From Schoenoplectus triqueter (lineage: Eukaryota; Streptophyta; Magnoliopsida; Poales; Cyperaceae), in NCBI GenBank assembly GCA_964058805.1, contig CAXKVV010001068.1, forward strand, positions 1 through 28,966: a stretch of DNA of 28,966 nt, given 5' to 3'. Under the pieces are notes generated by a model. That model was given only the letters and a program-made list of their open reading frames with translations, was not told the DNA's origin and did not search any database. This document shows, piece by piece, positions 10,601 through 19,634 of this stretch. The translations under genes and the position numbers were made by a program. The stretch's first letter is position 1; every line of letters begins with the position of its first letter.

Positions 10601-11777
10601 AGTTTTGCGCCCTCGAACACGTTTTCGGCGGTACCACGAGCATCGGGTGCCGTTTTCATGTTCTGCGCTCTCGGACACTTTTTCGGTGGTACCGAGGGCG
10701 TCGGGCAGTTTTCAAATTTTGCGCGCCCGGACTCATTTTCGGATGTTCCGAGGGCGTTTGGTCATGTTTTAATGTTTTGCTCTCCCGGACATGTTTTCGA
10801 CGGTCCCGAGGGCGATGAGTCCCGTTTTAATGATTTGCGCGCCGAGACTAGTTTTTGGCGGTACCGAGGGCGTCAGATCCCGTTTTCTATGTTTTGCGCT
10901 CCCGGAAACGTGTTCGACGGTACAGAAGGCGTCAGGTCCCATTTTATTGTTTTGAGCGCCCGGACTCATTTTCGGCGGAAACGTGTGTGTTGGGTCCCGT
11001 TTTCATGTTTTGCGCTCCGGAAGTCATTTCCCGCGGTACCGAGGGCGTTTGGTAACATTTTCAAGTGTTTTGCTCCCTGACTCATTTTTGGCGGTACTGC
11101 GGGCATCGGGTCCCGTTTTCATGTTTTGTGCATCGGGATTCGTTTTCAGCGGTACCGAGGGCATCGGCTCCCGTTTTCAAGTTTTGTGCTCCCGGACTTA
11201 TTTTCGGCATTACCGAGGGCGTCGGCTCCCGTTTTCATATTTTACGCGCCCGCACTCATTTTCGGCGGTAACGAGGCCCTATCCGGTCCCGTTTTATTAT
11301 TTTACGCTCCCGGACATGTTTTCGGCGGTGTCGATCGCCTCGGGTCACGTTTCATGTTTTGATCGCTCAGACTCATTTTGGGCGGTCCCGAGGGCGACGA
11401 GTCCCATATTCATGTTTTAAACGCTGAGACTAGCTTTCGACGGTACGGAGGGCGTCGGCTCCCGTTTTCATGTTCTGCACCCGGACTCATTTTCAATGGT
11501 ACCGAGGGTGTCGGCTCCCGTTTTTACGGACTCATTTTCGGCGGAAACGAGGGTGCCGAGTACTATTTTTAAGTTTTGCGCTCCTAGAGTCGTTTCCCGC
11601 GTTATCGAGGGCGTCGTATCCCATTTTCAAGTTTTGCGCTCCCGGACACGTCTTCGGCGGTACCACGGGCATCGGTTGTTGTTTTCATGTTTTGCGCGCC
11701 CAGACTCTTTTTCGGTGGTACCGAGGGCGTCGGTTCCCATTTTCAAATTTTGGGCGCTCAAAGTCATTTTCGGCGGT
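7616..11777. repeat. 58-bp GC-rich satellite array, about 72 units
   Basis: The consensus unit starts GGCGGTACCGAGGGCGTCGG, continues GTCCCGTTTTCATGTTTTGC and ends GCTCCCGGACTCGTTTTC. Spacing between GGCGGTACC-like motifs at 7623, 7681 and 7739 is exactly 58 bp, and the pattern runs for 4162 bp. Every intact unit has the 8-bp palindrome CGGTACCG. Some units are shortened (for example near 9565 and 9625). Units are not random copies: a recognisable group recurs at 7623, 8376, 9206 and 11090, and a block near 9090-9890 is repeated near 10975-11777. Most differences are CG to TG or CA. Because 58 leaves remainder 1 when divided by 3 and the unit lacks stops on the plus strand, long open frames occur (7682-8776, 9125-9979, 10367-11080); these are by-products and not genes. 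The array is broken at 11777 by the large retrotransposon. Confidence 0.95.
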
Positions 11778-12084
11778 TGTGCGACCCTTTTTCGCGCGCC
11801 GCCGCACCGCCGCCGGGCGATGGGTTCTGCGGAAGAAGGACACGGAGATCCCTTCCGAGCGTGCATCTGCTGGGTGTCGGCCGATTCTGCCGTTTAGAGA
11901 TATTTGGATGCACATTCAGGGGGTTTTTAGTGATTGTGAGTTCTTGTAGATTCCGGTGGGCGCAAGCCCCCACCGTTAATTACCCTGGGCTACGAACCTC
12001 GAGGCACCTCTGGATCTTTGAAAGAGAGAAGCAAATAGTATAGTTAAAAGATGGTCAAGTGGTCGTCTAGGTTTATAAAACGGG

Positions 12085-12335
12085 GTCTACGGAAGATGAA
12101 CCTACAAACAGATCGGTTCAATCTATGGAAGACAAACCTACAAACAGATCGGTTTTGTCCTATGGAGGACGAACCTACAAACAGATCGGTTCAGTCCATG
12201 CCACCTCGAGATGTAACCTTACCAACAGACCAGGTTAATCTCTTCATAGGGGGCTTGAGGTGAGTCTACATACAGATCGACTCGACCTCCGTTGATCTAG
12301 AAGATAAACCTACAAACAGATCGGTTCAATCTTAA
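12085..12335. repeat. 36-37 bp minisatellite inside the LTR
   Basis: The core CCTACAAACAGATCGGTT starts at 12101, 12137 and 12174, and recurs at 12309 with decayed copies between. Further degenerate copies (CCTACAGAACGGTT, CCTACAGACCGATT) extend to about 12630. Confidence 0.85.
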
Positions 12336-12699
12336 CTAGTCAACAATCAATCACACAAAATACAACTCGAAGCGCTGAGCCGGTTGATCTTGAGGTTGGT
12401 GAATCAGGAGAAGGGTGGATATGGCCCACGTGTTTCTTCTCACCGATCTTCTAGATCATGAATTCGAAGCACTAAGCCGATTCATAAACCTAGGAAACAC
12501 AATTGCACACAATGTCAAACCTGAAGCGCTGGGCCAGTTCAACATTGAGGCATGTGTTAGTGAAGGAACCTACCTACAGAACGGTTCACATTCACTGTTT
12601 TGTGGATGAATCTACCTACAGACCGATTCAATCTCACAGTCTCGGGAAATGAGCCAGGAGACAAACTCATCGACGGACGAGTTCAGTCTTGCCAGCTCA

Positions 12700-13260
12700 A
12701 ATGGTCATGAATTACTTGTTCATGACACCGAGTCATTAAGATGTCACTTCGCTCGGACATCTTAATGTTCTTCTTTCTCAAAGTCGACATATCTCTCTAT
12801 GCTGATGTCGTAGCTTTGGTCATTCTTCAGCGAGCGTCGAGATGTTCTTGTCTCAACTAATCATTCTACGTGTTGCATTACTTGTGCAAAATTACTATGT
12901 TGCCCTACACCCCTTGTGTGAGCGTATTCAATCATGAGTTACTTGCTCATGGCAGCGAGTCATTAAGATGTCACCTATCTAGGACATCATAATGTTCTTC
13001 TTCTTCAGAGTCGACATATATCTCCATGTTAGTATCGTAGCTCTGGTTATTCTTCATCAGGTGTCAAGATGTTCTTGTCTCGACATGTTCCTTCATGTTG
13101 CTATCAAAGTCTTATTCATCTCACGTCAAGATGTTCCTGTCTCGACGTATCTTGTTATTCTTCATCAAGTGTCAAGATGTTCTTGTCTCGACATATCTTC
13201 TCGTATTGCTATTAAAGCCTTAATCATCTCACGTCAAGATGTTCTCGTCTTGACTAATCA
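12700..13260. repeat. Tandem repeat of about 230 bp inside the LTR
   Basis: A block with GAGTCATTAAGATGTCAC near 12730 recurs near 12957, followed in both copies by AATGTTCTTCTT, GTCGACATAT and TCAAGATGTTCTTGTCTCGA-like motifs. The latter motif then repeats at shorter spacing (roughly 50-65 bp) up to about 13250. Confidence 0.75.
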
Positions 13261-13366
13261 TTCTAAATGTTATATCATGTGTGCAAATGTTCTTATGTGG
13301 CTCTACACTCCTTATGTGAGCATGTTTATTCATTTCTAAAATGCACAAAGTCTATGATATAATATC

Positions 13367-13990
13367 TTCCATTATTATTTTTATTATGAAGATGCATTTA
13401 TTTATTATTATTATTGTTATTATTATCATTATTATTATTATATTCTTATTACTATTATTATTTTTATTATTATTATTTTTTATTTCTTAAACTCTATTTA
13501 TCTATGTAGAAAATTATTTACAAAAATAATAGGAAAAAGGGGTAGCTATTAATTAGAGTTTCATTTATATTTTCGGGATTTTTATGATAGCTAAAATAGT
13601 AAAATTTTATTTTTAAACTCTATTTATTCTGTAGAAAATCACTTACAAAAATAATAGAAAATAAAATGGCTATGATTTTTTATTTGTATTTTTAAAATGT
13701 TTATAATAGCCAAAGTAATAGAATTTTATTATTATATTCTATTATATTGAAATACTATTCATTATGTAAGAATCATTTACAAAATTAAAAGGTGATTAGC
13801 TATACTATTTTACTATTATTATTTTTATCATTTTTTTTATTTTTAATATCTATAATAGCTAAAAAGAAATCATTACTAATATTCTATCCTATTTATTATA
13901 CTATTTATTATATCTATTTTTATTATTTCTATTTATTATCTATAGAAAAGTATAAGATTTTTATTATTAGTTGAAAATAGTCATAAGAGA
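13367..13990. repeat. TTA-rich low-complexity DNA and degenerate 126-bp units
   Basis: 13367-13488 is mostly (ATT)n. After it, an AAACTCTATTTA...GTAGAAAATCACTTACAAA-like unit starts at 13489 and 13615 (126 bp apart), with a weaker copy at about 13750. AT-rich sequence without a clear unit continues to about 14650. No coding potential is visible. Confidence 0.65.
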
Positions 13991-16070
13991 TGAAATTCAT
14001 TATGTTTTTATTACAACTATTATTTTTATTACATTTTATTCATCAAAAGTATATTTTTTTGTATATTTATATAGAAATAACAAAAGAAATACAATTCATA
14101 TTATAAAACTATATTATCATTCTTTATTGTAAAAGAAAATGTATTTTACTATTTATTACTATGGTAGTATATTTTTGTATATTTTGTGCTATTTATTTTT
14201 ATTATTCTTTTTACAGAAAATATCAATATAATATCTATTATTATTATTATATTTTATTTTTTTTTATTTATCAAAGAATATAGCTAATCTCATTATTTAT
14301 TATAGCATATCACTATCATCATTATTATTTCATGGAAAATCACTTGAAAAATCACTAAAATATATCTAGTTATTATTTATGATTTTTATTTGTATTTTTG
14401 GAATTTTTATAGTATTTAAAATGACAAGTCAAAGCTAGGTCAAATATATCAATATAGGTAATGTCTTTTGCTTTTAAATTGTTTTATCATGATTATATTT
14501 TTAAAACTGGAATATTATTGTATAGAAAAATAGTATGAAAAATAAGAAAATTTTAGAAACAAATTTGAGTCAATTTGGAGTTTAATAACATTTTCAAACG
14601 ATTTATTTACTATTTAATTTTAGTTTTCTGTTATTAACTTAATGGGCTTATGAATTGGGCCGGTTTTATTTTATTTTTATTTCCCTACGAATGGGCCCAA
14701 TTTATAACTGGACCATATCCCTTTTATTATTATTTTCCTTTTTGTTTCTGTTGGGCTCAATACGTCACTGGGCCGGCCTCTCTATTTCCATCTCTTGAAT
14801 AACGCATGCCGCAGGATCTGCTCTGAGATTAGTGCTGACTAAGATCAGAGACCGGGATCATTTCACTACACTTTTGTTTATAAGCTTCATTCGATCGATA
14901 TTAGATCTGTGCATGTACACCAAGATCCGCGCCAAGTACTTCTAAACTCGTGTTACTGAATCAAACGACGCCGCCTCCTCCGATGACTCACTCCGGCGAT
15001 CTCCATCTCCAATGAAAGATCAGGGCATGCAAATAGCATCGCCTCGCCCTGTAAAACTCGACTGTCACCTCTGATCGGAGATCAAATCGGTGGTTTGCTG
15101 TGTGCGCCAGTACCGCTCGAGGCATCTTGGTACAGTTTGGTACCGAAGAACATATTCTCTGATTGTGATCAATTCCAACGATACCTTCGTTGATCTCAAA
15201 TTTGTAATATGCAGTTATTGTATATTTATGCAAATCAATTTGACACTAGCTATGCAAATTGACTAGAAATCATGTCATAATGCAAACAAACTGGTACAAT
15301 GTAATATCGATAGGTACTGACTGAAATTCGTTCTAAGATTCTCATTACTTATTCATTTCTATTGCCATCTATATTCTCAATCGAAATGATCCAAAGTGCT
15401 GTACTCTATTGTCTTTTTTTTAATTCACAGCTCAATTTTAATCAATGATTGTTTGGGTTGATCTCTAATGAACTATCAATTACCTTCTGTTCAACTTGAT
15501 CTTTTTATTGCAGAGTTCTAACCTTTACATCAGAAGTCTAATACAACAGAAATCAAGAAACGATCATAAAAGGAAAATCAAAAATAGAACTATCAAGAAA
15601 TGACATAGGAATCTAAATGTTATTGCCTTTTCACAAAATCTATAAGAAATTTCTCTCTCATATTGAAGTTGTTACCTGGTGATCAATTGATCAAAATCTG
15701 AAGAATGATTTCACCTTATTTTAATCGGAAGAATTAAATCTCTTCAGTCAAACTTGCTTATCAATGGATCTCACTGACCTTCTGAATCTCACTCCTTCTC
15801 TTCTATGAATATCTAATCTTTGATCCTCTGAATTTCACCAATTTCTTGCTGAGTTCTCAAGTTCTTACTGAGATCTATCAGCTTGAATTGCTATTCATGG
15901 TTAGGATCAAGATTCAGCTGAGTTCTCAAGTTTGAAACTGAGATCAATCAGCTTAGGAAGTATCTGTGCTAGTGGATGGTGTATACACATGGATCTCTCT
16001 TCACTGTTTTGAATGGAGTATCTAACTGTGGGTTTTTCTGCTGAAAAATCTAAAGGAGCTCCAGGGACTT

Positions 16071-16080
16071 ATATAAGGAT
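16071..16080 (-). promoter_or_regulatory. Candidate LTR TATA box
   Basis: CTTATATAAG is self-complementary and lies in an otherwise mixed-composition part of the LTR. On the minus strand it would start transcription about 30 bp toward lower coordinates and leave U3 at about 1.7 kb. There is no independent evidence for the start site, and another TTATAAAC lies near 14880 on the minus strand. Confidence 0.3.
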
Positions 16081-17291
16081 CAGTTGAAAGCTCTACCCTT
16101 CAATTGTGCTTTCTCCCACATAATTTGTGTTTTTCTTGAGTCCATGGATCGATGACATGGCGAAATCCTAGCCCTTGTTGTGACAATTGAACAGCACAGA
16201 TGGATTTCTGTTGTGTTTGTTGTGTGAGCCTTCTTTTATTTGGATTGCCAGCTTGGCCAGTGTTATAACCGCCTGCCCCTTTACTTCTATGCAGCAGTTT
16301 CTTTCTTCTCAAGCACCAATGAAATCCACTTGTTAAAATCGGCATATGGCTTTGTACACCCATTCCACCGAAGAAATCATGCAGTGGACAACCGTTTCAT
16401 ACCAGCAACGGCCTTAACCGCATCGTGGGACCCACACAATGTTCTCTGAACTCCCAATTTGTCTCATCTATCTTCAAATCATCCAATTGAATCTCACACT
16501 CGATTCACTTCATCCTTGATGCGAGTGATGCACAGTACATTAAACTAAAAATAACTTGCCCTACTGTGTTCTCCTTGCCAAGAGCTTTCCGTTGATATAT
16601 CATTTGTAAATTTTCGTTACTGTTCGACCCATTTTCCATTTTCAGTTCGTTTCTTCGGTTAGGGATTGAGTTCAGCGGAAAAGAGATGAACACAGCAGGG
16701 AAGAAGGCCAGGCTTCTGCCATTGTGGGCCCCAGCGCCAGTGAGGAGAGTGAAGGGAAACATAATGTATATCGGGTGGACTGGGTGCATGCGTCCTGGGC
16801 CCATTCGTCATTATTAATGAGACACAGAGATGGTGCGCCGGTTTCACGTAATACTTTTCTCCTTCAAATCCTTTTCTCCAGCGCCAAAGAGAGTTTTCAT
16901 TGTTTGCTGTCCCCCATTTGCACCCAGCTAGGCCTTTAACCCCAAGTTGCACCCAAAAGAACCATTGATTAAACCCTGGCCCTTGGATTAATCTGATTTT
17001 CTTTCTCCAATTGATTTTAATAGATCCCTTTATCCAAAAATCATGAAATTTTTACCAAAATTCTCTAAAATCATGATGATCATCTCTGTATTTTCATATT
17101 CCATTTTTACCCCTGTCTGCTTGTGCTAAAAATTCCATGATCAATAAAACTCTGTTTTATTCTTATAAAATCCCTATTTATCAGTTGTAGCTCAGTGTCT
17201 CTGCCAATTCTCTTTCTCCTGCAGAAACCACCCTAACTAAATACCAATTAGACTTATATTGATATTCATTAGGGTTTGATTTGATCAAATG

Positions 17292-17500
17292 CTGACTACT
17301 TATCAGCAATTAATACAAATCTAGACTTGATCAGGTGGTTGCTCCCAGCTTTGGCACCTGATCAGTCTTGTGAAATTAACTTTCAATCCCTTAACATGAG
17401 GGTAATTTGGTCATAGAACTGACTACTTATCAGTAATTGACACAAATCAAAGCATGGTTAGGTGGTTGCTTGCAGCTTTGGCACCAGGTCAGCCTTGAAA
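17292..17500. repeat. 127-bp tandem pair
   Basis: CTGACTACTTATCAG starts at 17292 and again at 17419. In both copies it is followed by an AATTRAYACAAATC-like stretch, AGGTGGTTGCT and GCAGCTTTGGCACC-like sequence. Identity is clear but imperfect. Confidence 0.75.
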
Positions 17501-17741
17501 GCAAAATCACATTTGGAATTTCTCATGACTAGTTGCATCAAAATGCTAGCTTAGCATTGACATCATTTCATGTAGTATAGGGATTATACTGCTTCAGCTC
17601 CTTTCTAGGGTTTGATCTTGGCTTTTTCTCCTGTATTTCTTCTTTCAACCTTTCAGGGGTAAACAAAGAGCCACCCACCAAAGCGGGTCCTGAAGAATTT
17701 GGCAAATTGAGGGGCCTGCTTTGGTGCACATATTCGACACA

Positions 17742-17755
17742 CCTTTCTCCTTCTT
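17742..17755 (-). other. Candidate polypurine tract
   Basis: On the minus strand this reads AAGAAGGAGAAAGG, followed directly by TGTGTCGAAT, the proposed LTR start. It would prime plus-strand DNA synthesis. A competing tract, GAGGGGAGAGTGGG, lies at 18416-18403 on the minus strand and would move the LTR edge to 18402. Confidence 0.5.
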
Positions 17756-19634
17756 AGGGTTCAGGCTAGACTTCGATAGATTTTCCTTTAATCAGATTCT
17801 TCTCATGAGCGCAACATGGTGGGGCCTGTCCTCTCAGCCTCTCGCTCGTGGGACAATGGTGCATGTACTCAGCCTCCTGCTGAGCTACCTGCTTCAGCCA
17901 CTATGGGGATAGGTAAAGATAGCATCTCTCGGCTACCTTATTCGCTTCCCTCATTTCTCTTTTCTTTCACCGTTGGGGATGCTGATCGCCTGCTTTGCTA
18001 TTTTCTCATCTCTTCTTTTGCAGTATGGGAGATTTTCACAAGCTCTTTACATTTTACACTCTCAATCTTAGTTGCAAAAGTGCCTAATACAGCTGTTTTT
18101 ATTTTCACATAGCATCTAAGCACAAAAATAGAAAAAGGGAAAACTTTACAGCACCCTATTGTACTTATTCTATACATATCTTCTCTTTATTTATTACAAT
18201 ACAGAACTGAAGTAACCGTGGTATTTTACGGATACCGAACCTATCTGTATTGACCTCTAGGCCGGGTACAGAATAAACCCGTTTATCCCTTTATTACTGA
18301 TGGATAAACTTACCAGTATCAATTGAATTATGGATGCAATTGATAACACCATTTTGTGGATGCTCCTTGTATATTTAGTTGACATTTATTTATGGAAGCT
18401 CACCCACTCTCCCCTCATTTGTGCACCGTTGCGTGCTAAAGTGGAAACTCACATTCACTCATCTCCACTCAATTTGTTTTGTGGGGGTACTACCCTCAAA
18501 CATCCATCACGCATCCCTGCGAGACAGGCTTTCATCGGGTAAGTCCGCTCTCCATGACCTGAGTCACTTCTTTAAGCGAATTACTTTATTTGACACTGAA
18601 TGTCGGGCGAAAGCATAAACCCTTAGTCTGACCCCTCCATGACCTATTTCGGGATTAGAAACAGATCACCTCCTTGGGCGTGTGGTACTTTTGCGGATGA
18701 ATGTACCCAACCTAGTTTTTTATATTTTAGCTACCCTCAAACATCCATCACGCATCCCTGCGAGACAGGCTTTCATCGGGTAGGTCCGCTCTCCATGACC
18801 TGAGTCACTTCTTTAAGCGAGCCGCTTTGTTTAACATGAAATGTCGGGTACAAGCGTAAACCCTTGATCTGACCCCTCCATGATATGTCGTGGGATTATG
18901 ACACACCATTTCTTCGGGCGTGTGGTGCTTTTACGGATGAATGCACCCAACCTGGCTTTGTATAACACTCATGGTGTCGGGGACAAAGGTGGCAACCCCT
19001 TATTGAAAAGGTTTTATTATTTTTTATTATCATTCATTTTTTTATGAGTAGGAAAATAGGTTTTTATTGTTTTACTTATATATCCTTTCATTTTTATTAG
19101 AAGAAGGCAGATTTTTGGTTATTAGTGATACATGTTACTAATAATACGAGAGTTATTTATTTATATGCCCTCGGAAGTGACTATATACTAGCCACCAATT
19201 TGCTCGACCTATCCCTTGGCTTGCGCCGCAGGCGACCAATACGAGCAACTTTCGTCATTGGGCAACAGATGGTTTGAGGGACAAACTGCAAACCCTGCCC
19301 ATTTTTGTGTTTATTCTGTATCAAATGGACAAACCCAGTGGTATTTGTATTGTGAGCCCAAACACCAAAGCTCTCGCCTTATATTCTCGCGTGGTTTTGG
19401 CGTTGAATTCTCTTATTCTATATTTTTTTATTTTTATAGGGCTAAATGTGTTTATGTGGTTTTGGATTTTTGGATGCATTCTATTTACAGATGCAAAAGT
19501 AGGGTTTTTTGGGATTTTTATGCAAAAGTGGAGGTTAGACATGGGTTTGTGTTTCGTGCACGTGTGTGTAAGCGAACACTTATTCCCTCCTTATTTATTT
19601 ACAATAGATACTACTCGGTTGGCCCCGCTCCGGG
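17756..19634 (-). other. Long 3' untranslated region of the Tat-group element
   Basis: This is the DNA between the stop of the polyprotein and the polypurine tract. Long, fast-changing 3' regions with tandem repeats are known from Tat/Ogre elements. It contains the 241-bp duplication at 18490-18970. A 142-codon open frame lies on the opposite strand (19216-19644), rich in Phe and Tyr; I recognise no family and do not call it a gene. Confidence 0.7.
18490..18970. repeat. 241-bp tandem duplication in the 3' region
   Basis: CTACCCTCAAACATCCATCA starts at 18490 and again at 18731. Both copies then carry GCGAGACAGGCTTTCATCGG, CTCCATGACCTGAGTCACTT, ATGTCGGG, CTGACCCCTCCATGA, GGGCGTGTGGT and GGATGAATG, ending at CCCAACCT. 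I estimate a little over 80% identity by eye. It is a candidate seed for a future satellite. Confidence 0.9.

Larger units (their letters stand above)
11778..17741 (-). mobile_element. 3' LTR of the Tat-group element (right edge tentative)
   Basis: The 11778 edge is firm: homology with the other LTR starts here and the 58-bp array ends one base earlier. The 17741 edge is inferred. It gives ends TGTG...CACA and is followed directly by a 14-base pyrimidine run (a polypurine tract on the minus strand). A second possible edge is 18402, also followed by a pyrimidine run but with only TG/CA ends. Contents include a 37-bp minisatellite, a tandem repeat of about 230 bp, a very AT-rich stretch (13340-14650) with its own degenerate 126-bp units, and tandem pairs near 15848 and 17292. 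From 14650 to 17290 I see no gene. Confidence 0.6.

Noticed and set aside
7616..11777. CRISPR-like array
   Set aside because: Units are contiguous 58-bp copies with no unique spacers, in a plant genomic context.
11740..12043. Overlapping short frames near 11.7-12.0 kb on both strands
   Set aside because: They span the join between the satellite and the LTR, and the LTR half is repeated at 28859 as non-coding U5.
13792..13974. 60-codon hydrophobic frame (Ile/Leu/Tyr-rich)
   Set aside because: It is a product of extreme AT composition inside the LTR, with no homologous look and no conserved start context.
16240..16952. Several 69-99 codon frames on both strands around 16.2-16.95 kb
   Set aside because: They overlap each other on opposite strands within the LTR, and none shows a domain, a usable exon structure or a repeatable start.
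18403..18416. Polypurine tract GAGGGGAGAGTGGG as the LTR edge
   Set aside because: It is a good purine run, but the adjoining LTR ends would match only as TG/CA, against TGTG/CACA at 17741. Kept as the alternative.
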